Below are positions 45,162 to 56,551 of a stretch of 64,000 bases of DNA, piece after piece. Position 1 is the first letter of the stretch. Each line of letters begins with the position of its first letter. The notes below the pieces were generated by a model. The model saw only the letters and a program-made list of their open reading frames with translations. It searched no databases and was not told the origin of the DNA. This DNA is from Peronospora farinosa. Taxonomy: Eukaryota > Oomycota > Peronosporomycetes > Peronosporales > Peronosporaceae. The position numbers were made by a program, and so were the translations under genes. The stretch is taken from NCBI GenBank assembly GCA_947646735.1, contig CANTFK010000991.1, positions 556,937-620,936 of the forward strand, given 5' to 3'.

Positions 45162-46863
45162 TTAGTCGATGCTATACAAAAGCAAATCGCCATCTAAACT
45201 GTATCGATGAATATGGTCGCGCTTGGTTCGGGATAATGCTCCCAGTGCAGCATCGTTGGGAGCACGCAGATACTCGATAATATCTGCATAATCTGAATCG
45301 CCTTTGTACGCTGCGACGATCTCATCAAATAAACACCACTCGGGTGTAACCCGAGTTAGGTTCAGCGATACACACATCGCACATCGGTCATCATCGTCCT
45401 CGTCATCAGTAGCCTGACGACTCAGAGCAGTCCAAGGATCGTAGTCGGGACGTCGTGACAAGGCGTCAGCGAGAATATTAGTCTTGCCTGGTTTGTAATG
45501 CACGACGAAGTTATACTCAGAGAAGAATGAGAGTCATCGTGCCATCCGTTGGGGAAGATGTGGGCTCTTCATCGCTGTGCGCAGCGATGCATGATCGGTG
45601 TACAAAGCAAACGTACTTTCACCAAGGAGATGCACGCGAAAGTTGATGAGTGCATAGCGCATCGCTAATATCTCCTTGTCGTGAACCGGATAGTTCTTCT
45701 CAGCTGGCTTCATCTGTCGCGACTGGTAACTCACGACTCGTTCACGGACCTCATCATCGAATTGCATGAGGGCACAACCGATTTTAAAATCACTGGCGCC
45801 GCAAACCACGTGGAACGGCTTGGAGTTGTCTGGTAGGACCAGCACTGGCGCTGACGTCAGGCTTTTCTTTACTGCTTTGAAGGCTGCTTGGTGCTCGGGA
45901 CGCCACAACCACGTGGCGTCTTTCTTCAAGAGTGACGACAAAGGCTGGATAGAACCAGCATAATCCTTCGTATACTTTTGCAAATAATTAGCCAAGCCGA
46001 GCCACTGGCGCAGCTCCGTAGGGTTCTTGGGCGTGGGCCAAGAACAGATGGACGACACCTTCTCTGGATCAGCTCGAATTCCCGATTTACTCACATAGCA
46101 ACCTAACACCGGAATCTCCGGTGCACAAAAGACACACTTCTTGAGATTCGCGTACAACTTGTTGTCCCGCATAACTTGAAACACTTGCTTCAGGTGTTGA
46201 AGGTGAACTTGGACATCGTTGAGGTTGCCCTCGGCGCGACTATGGACGAAGATATCGTCAAAATAACTTGGGGCAAAGTTCCGAAGAGGTCTCAACACTT
46301 GAGACACCATGCGATTGAAGTGGCCGGAGCGTTCTTCAACCCTTGTGGCATTACCAGCCACTCCCATAACATGCCACTCGGGGTGCTCACCGCGGTGAGT
46401 GGGATATCGCTCGGGCGCATCAAAATCTGGTAAAAGCTATCGGTCAAGTCGATGGCACTGAAGAGGACACTTCCTGACATGGAATTCAGCACCATGTCCT
46501 TCCTGGGATAGGCGTTTGCGCAGGAATAGTGGCATCATTCAACTTATTGAACGCATGACCTATCCGCCAACCTCCCGTAGTCTTCTTCACGCAGAAGGTT
46601 GGACTCGAATGTGGTGAGATACTTTCACGCACATGACCCGCTTTGCGGCGGCCTTCGAAGAATGCGTCAATAGCTTCGACTTGATCTCGAGGCAACGGCC
46701 ACTGCCGTGTCACACAATATTTCGACCCTGGCTCGAGATCATTCTCGTGCTAAACACCACGGTCCGCAGGAAGTTCATCCGGGATCTTGTCCGGGAACAC
46801 GTCTGCATACTCACGAGCAATGTCTTAGACAGGGTTACCAGACTCTCGCAGAGCCTCCCATGA
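45162..46863 (-). pseudogene. Element C reverse transcriptase and RNase H, interrupted
   Basis: RT begins in frame fragments (TRQWPLPRDQVEAIDAFFEG; SPHSSPTFCVKKTTGGWRI; LFSAIDLTDSFYQILMRPSD). It continues as a 277-codon frame containing PSYFDDIFVHSRAEG with the catalytic F-D-D, QWLGLANYLQKYTKDYAG and RNase H (FHVVCGASDFKIGCALMQF, LYTDHASLRTAM). A TGA at 45534-45536 replaces the expected Trp after QRMAR; element D has the same stop. The RNase H end carries KPGKTNILADALSRRPD. Confidence 0.85.
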
Positions 46864-47135
46864 CTGTGATGCAAACCTTTCTTCACGCGCAGACTTCGGC
46901 TCAGCGCTTTGAGGACGCGCCATATGCTCCTCGTTTGCCACGGTAACCACCTCGTTGGTGATTAGACACACTTGTTCCACAGTGCGTCCCTTAAGGTCAC
47001 GTAGGAAATGCTTCCAGGAAAGCCCTGGAAGGCTTGTAATGGAAGACGCATCACGAGGAGGACTCTCGACCTCGATATATTGGCGCCTTTGTGGACTCCC
47101 TTCCACGTACACGATAGCATGGACACATTCCAACG

Positions 47136-48475
47136 CTAAATTCTCGTTGCTGTTGTCCCCATCGTGCTTCGAGTCACTACTCGAAGCTGGCGAACCGCAG
47201 TCAGGTAATAAACCATCACCCCCCCCTCTAGGCACTGGATGTCATCATCCAAGATGCCGGAAACACTGGACGGGAGTACCCCAAACTCGACCGTCGACAC
47301 TTGATGCGGGAGCTCCTGCTCGGCCGCCGTAAACCCGCGTGGGAGCCCCTGCTCAACCACAGTATGCCCATGTGGGAACCTCGGTTCGACCACAGTGGGT
47401 GATGATGGGAACCCCGGTTCGACCATCATGCTCTCGCGTGGGGACTCCTGTCCGTCCACGTCACACTCGTTGGCGAGCTTTTGCTCGTCATCACAATGCC
47501 CTTGTGGGAGCCCCTGCTCGACCACAATAGGTGTAGATGGGAACCCCGGTTCGACCACTGCATTCACGTGCGGGAACCCCTCTTCAACCGCATTAATGAC
47601 GCGCGGGAACCCCTGTTCGACCGCGTCGTCCTCGTCGTCCTCTTCGCTCTGTAGCGAGGATTCACTGTCACTGTGTCTCGAAGAACAGCACAAGCAGTGC
47701 AGAGAGGGCCATCGCTCGCTCTGTGCACCGCCAGCGTCGTGGAATCACGATCCACGACTGTGACGTTCGGCCAGTCACTTGGAGATACCAAGAGATGGGT
47801 AAACACTTCACTGACATCGAACTTGCGTCGACGTCTCACTGATCTGGCTAACCAGTCTATCTGGGGCTTATAACGTGCCAACCATGGCATGCCCAGTATG
47901 CAATCGAATGCATAATTCATCGCGATCACCAAAAAATCATCATTACTACGAAAGCCATCAAACGTGTACGGCAACGACACTTCGCGCCGCGATACGCGGT
48001 GTGGTTTCCCTTCAGCCAACTTGACGAAGACTTGGCCAGGTCCCTCACGGACCTAGGTAGTATCGATAACCAAATTTACGAAAGAAATTATTTGTTGCTC
48101 CTGAGTCCATGAGTGCTCGCAGAGTCCTCCGGACGCCGACGACATGAAAACTGACAATAATCAGACGTGAATCACCACTCGTGGTGGAGCATTTAACCGT
48201 TCGCGTAGCGCAGGAGGACTGGAAGTTTATGCTGCCACCGGGGGACCCGGACCTCCGTTCCTTCCTGTAGGGCGCCCTCCACCTACTGGTCCCGACCGTT
48301 TTTTGGACGTGCGGTCGGTACAGCACCCTCATGATGGGCATCCACTACTTGCACCGATATCGGTGCTGGCGCACGTCACTCAGCCGCGCGATGTCCTGGC
48401 TTGCGACAACGAAAGCAAACCATTGGACGCCCGGTGCGAGCGTCACTCTTATGGGAAATGACACGTCGTCGGTCA
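47136..48475 (-). pseudogene. Element C zinc knuckle, protease and repeat linker
   Basis: The zinc knuckle reads CFRCRKPGHRAAE and then TGA (48376-48378) in place of the last Cys. The protease has ALMDSGATNNFF and YAFDCILGMPWLARYKPQIDW, with a stop between. A linker follows made of degenerate repeats based on V-E-x-G-F/L-P (47280-47640). The same layout and the same stops occur in element D. Confidence 0.75.
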
Positions 48476-48488
48476 CTCGACGACTCAA

Positions 48489-49311
48489 TCACGTCGATAT
48501 CCATAGGTTCTGGACCAGAAGGCCGGGGAACGGTGACGACCGAGGGTTTGCATATGCTTTTGTGACCCTAAAGTCTTCACGGAGTGCGATGGCAAATGCC
48601 TCCTCCAATGTGGCAGGCTCGGCGCGCTCCAGCGATAAGCGGGTCTGCCCCTCACGCATACCATCCACAAAGACATTCACCTGCGTGTACATGTCCATGG
48701 GGTGCGTGATAATACACGACGACAGATGTCTAGCCATCTGTACGTAGTCGCGCATCGCCATTTTACCCTGTCGCATCGACAGGAATCTTGATCGCACCAG
48801 TTTCTCCTCTTGTGGTGGCTCGAAGGCAAGACGGAGATCGTCCTGGATGGTATCCAAGGTGGGAAATGCGTGCTCGTCCACAACGAGCTTACCAAGAGCT
48901 CACTCCTTGGCCTTCCCGGTGAGGCGGGAAAGAATAAAGTTGACCTTCACCTGGGGTGCCTCAAGAAGTCTCGAGGCGATGGCGATATCAACTTCTCGGA
49001 ACCACCGATTCAGCGACAACCGGTCCTTACCTTCTCCAGAGTAGGAGGAGGTTTCCATCTTCACGGCCTCATTACGTGAAGGGCGCGAGGGAGTTAAGCC
49101 TCGCCGGTTGGATTCGGCGAGCTCGCGTGCCATAAACTCATGTATGGCGAGACGTTGCGCGTCAGGGGTCGCTGATTAGCGACGCGACGAATGCCTCTCC
49201 CGATATCGCCGCGAGGCGATTAAGGGCATCTCACTCATTACCAGTGAGATGGAGAAAGGTAGCGTGCTCCAGAAATAAATTTGGAGCGTCAAAGTACGAC
49301 GATTCGCTCAT
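48489..49311 (-). pseudogene. Element C gag, interrupted
   Basis: Starts [16 protein letters not shown]; compared with D it lacks the first five codons. A TGA replaces Trp in the segment corresponding to GVEWDALN and a frameshift follows near 49160. The rest (about 48489-48881 and 48900-49133) is open: [20 protein letters not shown] and [20 protein letters not shown]. Confidence 0.75.
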
Positions 49312-49331
49312 GGCATAGGAAGGACTACAAA

Positions 49332-49340
49332 GTGCTACCA
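49332..49340 (-). promoter_or_regulatory. Primer-binding site of element C
   Basis: Minus strand TGGTAGCAC, two bases from the LTR edge; identical to that of A, D and E0. Confidence 0.7.
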
Positions 49341-49342
49341 GG

Positions 49343-49682
49343 TGTAACGGGGCTAGAACGTACCGTCACTAGCTTACACGTGCGCTTGAGGAAGACTCAA
49401 GCCCAAGTATTAGGTATTAAGTAAGTTTAACTCTGATTTTTTGTTTGGTTTTAATTCGTACTAATTACGAAGATTTTAGTCGTAATAAATACGACAGTGT
49501 TCCCGCCTTTCGGGAATCACACAATTACAGGTTGATTTATCATTGGTCCATATTGGGACTTTAGGCCCCAATAATAAACCAATAATAAATTGTCACGCTG
49601 TGCCCGCTATTCGGGCCCAGCACCTGTCTACATATGTATTTGTTTATTTGTGTTAACTATGTGTGTAATGTAGCCCATTACA
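49343..49682 (-). repeat. 5' LTR of element C
   Basis: Plus strand TGTAACGGGG...CCCATTACA, 340 bp, bounded by the TCAAG duplication on one side and the primer site on the other. Nearly identical to 41999-42341 and to the LTR of element D (56995-57335) in reverse orientation. Confidence 0.92.
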
Positions 49683-50371
49683 TCAAGGCCATGAAGCTTT
49701 GACGCATCAAACAACGGTATGGGAAACCGTTCGTTGGTCTTTACAGACCAACGATCAAGCAGATGCTTAGGTAGCATCCAGGGCTTGCGATCAGGAGCAA
49801 GACGCAATACGTTGCGGTCTAAAGCCTCCTGCGTGGTGTCAACAGAAGTACCGACACCACGAGCATTAGTGTCAACAGAAGTACCGACACCACGAGCATT
49901 AGTGTCAACAGAAGTACCGACACTACGAGAATTTATGTCAGTAGAAGCACTGACATCACCCTTACGGTCCCCACCCGAGTCACTATCCTTCGACTCGTTT
50001 GGCGAGTCGTCTGATTCATCAGACGACCCGAACATTTTACGGTACAGTGATTCACTCAATGTACCACGATCCCTCTTCGTAACATTTGACGACGAGGTAT
50101 CACCCCGGGGAGAGGCCGGGAGTGACACAGGTGGCTTTGAGTCGGATGCGTCATCCGACTCACCAGAGTAGTCAACGACTAACTCTGGGTCAACATCTTC
50201 ACGTGGCGAAGCGCTACGTGAACCTGCAACAGGCGTTGCAGGCTGATGTTGACTTCCAGCAGACACATTAGAGTCTGCTGGCTGAGGCTATAAAGACTCA
50301 GTAGCGGCTGCACACAGGCGTGCAGCCGAGCTCTTACCTGCCTTAGCAGCGACGCGCATTGACTTAGTCAT
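49683..50371 (-). pseudogene. Antisense ORF of element A (aORF1), N-terminal part
   Basis: From the ATG at 50371 (MTKSMRVAAKAGKSSAARL) the frame runs toward element C. One TAG at 50288-50290 interrupts it; a GTG or an internal start after that would still give over 300 codons with the C-terminal part. It contains a Ser/Asp/Glu-rich region and a 33-bp tandem repeat encoding GTSVDTNARGV units (49836-49967). It then has WMLPKHLLDRWSVKTNERFP and IPLFDASKLHGLD, where element C is inserted. Not recognised as any known family. Confidence 0.55.
49836..49967. repeat. 33-bp tandem repeat in the antisense ORF
   Basis: Three near-identical 33-bp units (49836-49868, 49869-49901, 49902-49934) and a fourth diverged one. 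The length is a multiple of three, so the minus-strand frame is kept. Confidence 0.85.
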
Positions 50372-50456
50372 AGCGTAAATTTGTTGGAATAAAAGAAAAT
50401 TCAACAGGTGCTCCTTTCCCATAGTCACTAAACAGTCACTAATGTGACTGTTGGTT

Positions 50457-50470
50457 GAGGGGGGGGGTGA
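50457..50470 (+). promoter_or_regulatory. Polypurine tract before the shared LTR
   Basis: GAGGGGGGGGGTGA immediately before TGTAACGGG. It marks the 50471 LTR as a 3' LTR for the element to its left. Confidence 0.7.
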
Positions 50471-50934
50471 TGTAACGGGTGAGCCCGTTACATAATATTG
50501 ACACTTATATGAAGTGTCAATAAAAATATTAGTATAACTAATAATATTTTGACAATATTACCTTTTCTTATAATATTGTTCCTAGATCTCCTTGAAGTTG
50601 GAGATGCCCTCTCATTGGTTGATATGGGCCATCATATCAACCAACGCGCTGACCAATGACCGATGGACGCGCGCAATGAGTGGAGGGAAAGTTGTCGACA
50701 TACATAGTTGTAGTTTAATATAGTTAACATAGGTTATAACAGATTAGTTTTAGTAGATAGCTAACCATATCAACTACAGTTTTCTTTTTCTTCTCAACGA
50801 AGCGTTTGTTTGGTTGATTCCCTTCCTCTGCTCACGTGTACGTGAGGTAATTGAGGCACCTGCTTTCACTGTCATCAGTGAAGGTAGACTATACTGTTAT
50901 CAGTATAGTCGGAGGTTGCCCCATATTTTTTACA
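50471..50934 (+). repeat. LTR shared by elements A (3') and B (5')
   Basis: A 464-bp LTR with a purine tract on the left and a primer site (TGGTAGTAC, 50937-50945) on the right. It is closely similar to 35003-35467, with scattered substitutions and single-base indels. Confidence 0.88.
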
Positions 50935-50981
50935 CCTGGTAGTACTTCGTGGTCCGTTCAGCGACCACCGCACCATCCGCT

Positions 50982-52165
50982 ATGGAATCAGCGGGTGATG
51001 AACGTCATCACGCAACGCGTGATGATTTCCGCCATTTGAATGATCTCGAATGGAATGCGGTTCAGCGTATGGCTGGAGCCATCGGCAACCCTGCCGTTGG
51101 TGCCATGTTGCTCTCTCTTAGCGGAGACGACCAACATGCAACCATCGCCAAGTTCATACAACATGAACTTGACGAAGTTCTAAAGAAATCACCTTGCTAC
51201 AGGAGCAAGGTTCTCAACAGGTTGACCTGGTGAGAGAACAAGGGGCTAAACAAGCTGACTTGTTGATGCAGCAGGGTGCTCAACAGTCTGAACTGTTGAG
51301 ACAACAGCAGGCTAGTGCTGTTGCTGCCGGGTCTACGTATACACGTCGACCCGAGTCCTTGAAGATTGGTGTCTCCAAGTACAAGGCAGTCGAAAGCGAC
51401 TCCTTGTTAAGATGGTTCGTCGAGCTCGACGATGCCATTGAGGCTCGTCGCATCGATGACGATGCGATGAAGGTCAGGTTCGCCATGTCAAACTTGGCAG
51501 GACGTGCCAAAGCTTGGACCTTAGGGCTCAAACTGCACGACCCATACGTTTTCCCACGTATGATGTCTTCAAGGCGCGGGTCAAACACACGTTTGAACCG
51601 CCTCGCACCGAATTCAGGGCTCGGGATGAGATCCTGGATTTGAAGCAGGGTAAGCGTGATATACACGCTTACGCCCAACACGTACGATACCTCGTTTAGT
51701 TGTATCGTGCTGACCCCAATCGATGAACACACGCAGATTACTGTGTTCATCAAGGGTCTGACAGATGGTCTTGTCAAGACCAACCTGTTTCGCTTGGAAC
51801 TAGAATCGCTGGATCAAGCGATCTCTGCAGTGGAACAGGAGGACTTTAGCCTACAACAGGCTCACGTCCACTCGGGGTCCTATCGTCCACCGAGACGACA
51901 GCAGGGCGGAGGTCCAGAACCAATGGATCTATCCTATGTAGAGAGCGAGCGACCTCGTTCTCCAGGGTACAAGCGATTGCAAAAGTGCAATCGCTGTCAA
52001 AAGATGGACCACTACTCTTATGGGTGTAGTGCCCCACGCCCAGTCTCTCGTAACACTGGGAGTGACGATCTTCCGTCTGCCAAGAAGGGCCAGAGACGTG
52101 GGTCCCATGTTGCTGCAATATCGCAACAACGTGGTAGACTACCAAAAAACGGTCGGGGTCAGTAG
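50982..52165 (+). pseudogene. Element B gag, frameshifted
   Basis: MESAGDERHHATRDDFRHL start. The Gln-rich heptad-like repeats are open here (51194-51643), unlike in A. The capsid-like block matches A, and the knuckle CNRCQKMDHYSYGC lies near 51987-52028. Frameshifts occur near 51190 and at the A-shared site after KLHDPYVFP (about 51550), and there is a TAG near 51698. Confidence 0.75.
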
Positions 52166-52288
52166 GGGCGGAGCGCCCTACTGATCCAGCAACGTCAAGA
52201 GAGTTCGCGGGAATCTTGACGAAGATTTCTCCTAGCACACAATCACTGTGTTGCCGCTCCCAGTGATGAGGTATCCCTCATCACCTCG

Positions 52289-52801
52289 AAGATCGAAGTG
52301 ACAAAGAACATGTCACTTCGCGCCCTAGTTGATTGTGGGGCTTCAAACAACTTTGTTCGACGCCAATCGCTAGATGATCATAGGCTCAAATACGTTGAGC
52401 GCGAGACCCCTCCAACGAGGATGACGGTGCGCCTTGCAACAGGCGCATCCGTAACAGTAAAGAAACGTGTAGTGGGAATTTACTACACGCTTGAAGGTAA
52501 AAAGTACGATGATGATTTCATCGTACTCGACCTGGATGACAAATTTGATGTCATCCTAGGATTACCATGGCTCAGAAGGTACGAGCCATGGGTCAGCTGG
52601 CAGCATCGAACCGTGAAGATGCCTGCCCCTTGTTCATCAGATGGCCATCTGATGAACGTCTTGGAGCGTTCACAAGCGTGTGAATGTACTACGAGTGAGT
52701 GCGATGGCCTCACTTGTGGTCCGGTCGCTAGTACGACTGCACAAGAACTCAGTGTGACAAACAGTCACGCTGTGGAGCAAGCTGCCGGCGGCTGTGCATA
52801 A
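52289..52801 (+). pseudogene. Element B retropepsin
   Basis: Contains LVDCGASNNFVRRQ, with the active-site triplet D-C-G as in A, and FDVILGLPWLRRYEPWVSW. Ends at a TAA about 30 bp earlier than A's frame. The downstream linker (about 53020-53100) has three near-repeats encoding G-I-S-P-Q. Confidence 0.75.
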
Positions 52802-52942
52802 GCACAGGCAACACCGAAGGTCCACCTGTAGAATAAGTCGAGTGGACCGGGACATGAATGCTCGCCTAGAGGGCAGCATTCACCGAAGAGTAAAACGGTT
52901 GCCCAGAAGCGGCAACACGGTAATCCTAGATCAACTGGAGAG

Positions 52943-54959
52943 TTGATCGTAGAGGATCTCGCTGTGGTTGCGCCACCACAGCTAGAGGAAGTCGATGGAA
53001 CAAGTTCCATCGAGCCTGCGGGAATAAGTCCCCAGGAAATAATCACTGAGGGAATAAGTCCCCAGTGCCCTGAGGGAATAAGTCCCCAGGAGGAAACCGA
53101 GACGTTGAACGTCTTGGTTAATGACGGATCAAGCGTAGGCGCTTATACGCTTGATCTGATCGCGCCTCCGAAGTTAACTTCGGAGATAACTCAGTTGCCT
53201 ACGCTAGAACCTAAAAGGTTCTTGCGTGATCTGCGTAGTGGCAAAGTCAAGCAGATCTGTGTGCTCGTCGCAGAGGACGAGTACATGACTGACATTCGGT
53301 CAGCAACAGTTTTTGCCGAGAACGAACGGGTTCTCAGCAGCTCATCAATGGACGAGAGTGTCCTTGATGAGAAGACTCGGATTGAGCGATATACATCGCA
53401 ATCCTGGGAGTCGCTGAAGTCAAATCCTTTGTATAAGGATTTGATCGAATTCAAGGATGTATTCCCTGAATCCGTTTCGTGCGAGTTGCCTAAGGATAAA
53501 GGTACTCGACACGAGATCGACCTTGTTCCTGGCACAAAATATTGTGTCATGAAACAGTGGCCACTGCCTCGAACAGGTCGAGGCAATCGACAAGTTCTTT
53601 GCCGATCGCCTAGCAGCGGGCCATGTGAGGGAGTCAACTTCACCTCACAGCTCTCCGACCTTCTGTGTGCGCAAGGCCACAGGAGGGTGGCGGATAGTGC
53701 ACGCGTTCAATAAGTTGAACGCTGCAACGATACCAGCGCAAACGCCGATACCGAGAAAGGACGTAATCATAGATGGTATGTCCAAGAGTACCATCTTTTC
53801 GTCCATGGATCTGATGGATGGTTTCTATCAGATCCTAATGCGTGAACGGGACATCCCGTACACAGCAGTGAGCACTCCCAGTTGTATGCTCTGGGAATGG
53901 TTGGTGATGCCGCAAGGGCTTAGTAATGCACCAGCCACATTCAATAGATGTGTTTCACACGGTGCGCGAATTAGCACCGAGTTACTTCGATGATGTGTTT
54001 GTCCATAGTCGGGCTATGGACGGGAAAACAGACGTGGAAGTCCATAGACTCCACGTCCGTAAGGTTCTTACACTTATGCGAGAGCATAAGTTGTACGCCA
54101 ACCTCAAGAAGTGTGTATATTCGCAGCTAGCGAAATACCACTTCTTGTGTGCATCGTCGGAAAGAACGGCGTACGCCCTGATCCAGAAAAGATCAAGGCG
54201 ATCACCGACTGGCCAGTGCCAGTCGATGTCAAGGGACTAAGGAAGTTTCTTGGGCTAGCGGCGTACTTGCACAAGTACTCGCGCAGTTACGCCGAAATGA
54301 CAGTACATCAAACCTTTTTACTCAAGAAAAATGTAAAGTGGAATTGGAACGCTGACTGTCAGCGTTCCTTTGAACGTATCAAGCAAAGCTTGATGCAATC
54401 GCCAGTATTGGCGATTGCCGATCAAGACAGACCATTTCATGTGGTCTGTGACGCCAGCGATTTTGCAATCGGCTGCGCACTGATGCAATATGATACAGAC
54501 GGCGCAGAGCGTGTTGTCTAGGATCAATCGCGTCAGCTGCAACCGGCCGAGCGCAATTAACCGGTGCATGAAAAGGAACGCCTTGCCATAAAGTATGCAC
54601 TGGCTAAGTTTCGCGTCTATCTCTTAGGAGATAGACAGTTCATTGTATATACAGACCATGCGTCACTACTCACGGCTGTAAATAGTCCACACCTCTCGCA
54701 ACGAATGGCGAGATGGTTGTCGTCATTCGCGTAGTACAACTTCTCCATGGAGTATAAACCGGGAAGACTTAACGTCGTCGCAGATGCTCCCGCCGATGCT
54801 CTTTCACGTCGGCCTGACCTAGAGCCGACTGTTCAATCCGACAGTGATGTGAACACCAATGTCGCCACGCTGAGTACCAGCGTCTTGTCGTCGAGTTTAC
54901 TCGACAACATTAGAATGGCATGCGCGCAAGATAATGATCTTGTACGACTGATGGAGTAG
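52943..54959 (+). pseudogene. Element B reverse transcriptase and RNase H, interrupted
   Basis: RT blocks TKYCVMKQWPLPR, SPHSSPTFCVRKATGGWRIV, STIFSSMDLMDGFYQILMR, EWLVMPQGLSNAPATFNRC and PSYFDDVFVHSRAM, then RNase H (FHVVCDASDFAIGCALMQY, VYTDHASLL). A frameshift near 53572 (one base lost in CCTCGAACAGG relative to A) and another near 53960 separate the pieces. The TAA at 54558-54560 in the ERNYPVH motif is identical to A's. Confidence 0.85.
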
Positions 54960-56521
54960 CTCAAGGACCCATCCAAGCAAGCTAAGAAGCGCTTGCCTGC
55001 CATGTATCGATCTTCTCTAGATCGATATACCCAGCGGGACGGCTTACTGTACTACACAGCCGTCAACAACGACACGCCTCGTGTCGTTGTACCGCCACAA
55101 CATAATCTCAGATTACGGATCATGTTTAAATGTCACGATGCACCAATAAGTGGGCATCGCGGCCGTGAGAAAACTTACCTCGCGGTCAGTCGCGACTTTT
55201 ACTGGCCACGCCAGTATAAGTTTGTGCGCAAGTACGTGCGTGCTTGCGAGGTGTGTCAGCGAATGAAGCCTAGTCCTTCAATTCGTGCACCATTGCAGCC
55301 TCTACCTGTTCTGGCAGAGTGCTGAGAGTCCGTCTCAATGGACTTCGCCTTTGGGTTTCCCAAAGACGCTCACGGGAATAATGGTATTCTCGTGTTTGTA
55401 GACAGGTTCAGCAAGATGGTACATCTTGTTGCTGTACCTGAGTCGATCACAGCAGAGGGCTGTGCTCGAGTGTTTATCGATACAATCTTCGATTGCACGG
55501 TTTACCCCGTGAACTTGTGTCCGATAGGGACCCCCGGTTCACGGCTGAGTTTTGGCGTTCCGTGTTCCAAACACTTGGAACACGGCTCGCTATGTCTACT
55601 TCTGACCATCCAGAAACTGATGGTCAGACTGAACGCGCCAACCGCGTCCTCGAAGAGATACTTCGAGGGTACGTCCACTCGTTTACGAGTTGGAGTGAGC
55701 TCTTGTCAATGGTCGAATTCGCTATCAACAACTCCGTGCATGCGTCTACGACGCATACACCGTTCTACGTGAATGGCCTTCGCCATCCACGTGTCCCCAC
55801 CTTAGTAGAGGGTGACTCAAATTTTAAGGGGGGGAGGGACTCGCTCGAGCGAGAACTAATCTGGCTCTTGCTCATCACGCGACGACGTTATCGTCGACGC
55901 GAAAGTAACTGAAGTCGTACCATTCGACTTCGGTGAAGAGGAAGAAAGTAAGAGCGATGACGCTCTTACTGATAACGATGCTGAAGATATCAGCATTGTT
56001 CGAGGTATCACAAGTGAGAACAGTAATGTTCTCGCTGAATTAGTAACCGATATCTCTGCAGTGCATTCACAATGCACTGCAGACAAAAGCAACGAGTCAG
56101 CTGAGGATTTCCTGCTGACTCGTGAAGCGGTAGTCCGTTTCGTGCAAGACTCCATCGCGGAAGCGGTGGATAAGCAAAAACAAAACGCAGACAATAGTGG
56201 AAGGGAAAATGCTCAGACATTTATTAAAGGCGATTTAGTTTTACTGTCAACAGTAAACCTACCTAAACATGTAGTGACTAACGTGGGCAGCATAAATTGT
56301 TGCCCAAATACATCGGCCCGTTTCGTGTATTGCGCCGCCTAGGCAACGCATACACGATTGAGTTGCCACGCAGGATGCGTACGCATCCTACGTTTTACGT
56401 GGGACGTCTTCGTCCGTACGTTCAGTACGCGGCTTCTTCGAGCGACGAAGATAGCCATTACTCTCAAGAATCTCCTTCAGATTCTGGTTTCACGATCCAG
56501 GCTCGATACCTGGTCGTGTAG
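54960..56521 (+). pseudogene. Element B integrase, interrupted
   Basis: The zinc-binding part is better preserved than in A (HDAPISGHRGREKTYLAVSR, RACEVCQRMKPSPSIRAP). A TGA near 55324 precedes SMDFAFGFPKD. The core has VFVDRFSKMVHLVAVPESIT, SDRDPRFTAEFWRSV and TDGQTERANRVLEE, with one shift near 55490. The C-terminal module has PKYIGPFRVLRRLGNAYTIE. Confidence 0.82.
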
Positions 56522-56551
56522 AGATGAGATCGTCCCATGATATCGGACGAT

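Larger units (their letters stand above)
41999..49682 (-). mobile_element. Element C: family-2 Ty3/gypsy retroelement nested in element A
   Basis: Complete insertion of 7,684 bp on the minus strand. LTRs are 41999-42341 (3') and 49343-49682 (5'), both TG...CA. A purine tract abuts the 3' LTR and a primer site the 5' LTR. Identical 5-bp target duplications, TCAAG, flank it (41994-41998 and 49683-49687). It lies inside A's antisense ORF. Gag, protease, RT, RNase H, integrase and a chromodomain are all present but broken by stops and frameshifts. The LTRs differ at only a few positions. Confidence 0.93.
35003..50934 (+). mobile_element. Element A: Ty3/gypsy chromovirus-type retroelement, interrupted by element C
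   Basis: Bounded by a 5' LTR (35003-35467) and a near-identical LTR (50471-50934) that is preceded by a polypurine tract, so it acts as A's 3' LTR. Without nested element C (41999-49682 plus one target duplication) A is about 8.2 kb. Order: LTR, primer site, gag, protease, RT, RNase H, integrase, chromodomain, antisense ORF, purine tract, LTR. Many stops and frameshifts show it is non-autonomous. The two LTRs differ at a handful of sites, so insertion is not very recent. The same right-hand LTR is also B's left LTR. Confidence 0.85.

Noticed and set aside
49836..49967. Regular 33-bp repeats as a possible CRISPR array
   Set aside because: Units are contiguous with no spacers, multiples of three, and lie in a eukaryotic retroelement ORF.
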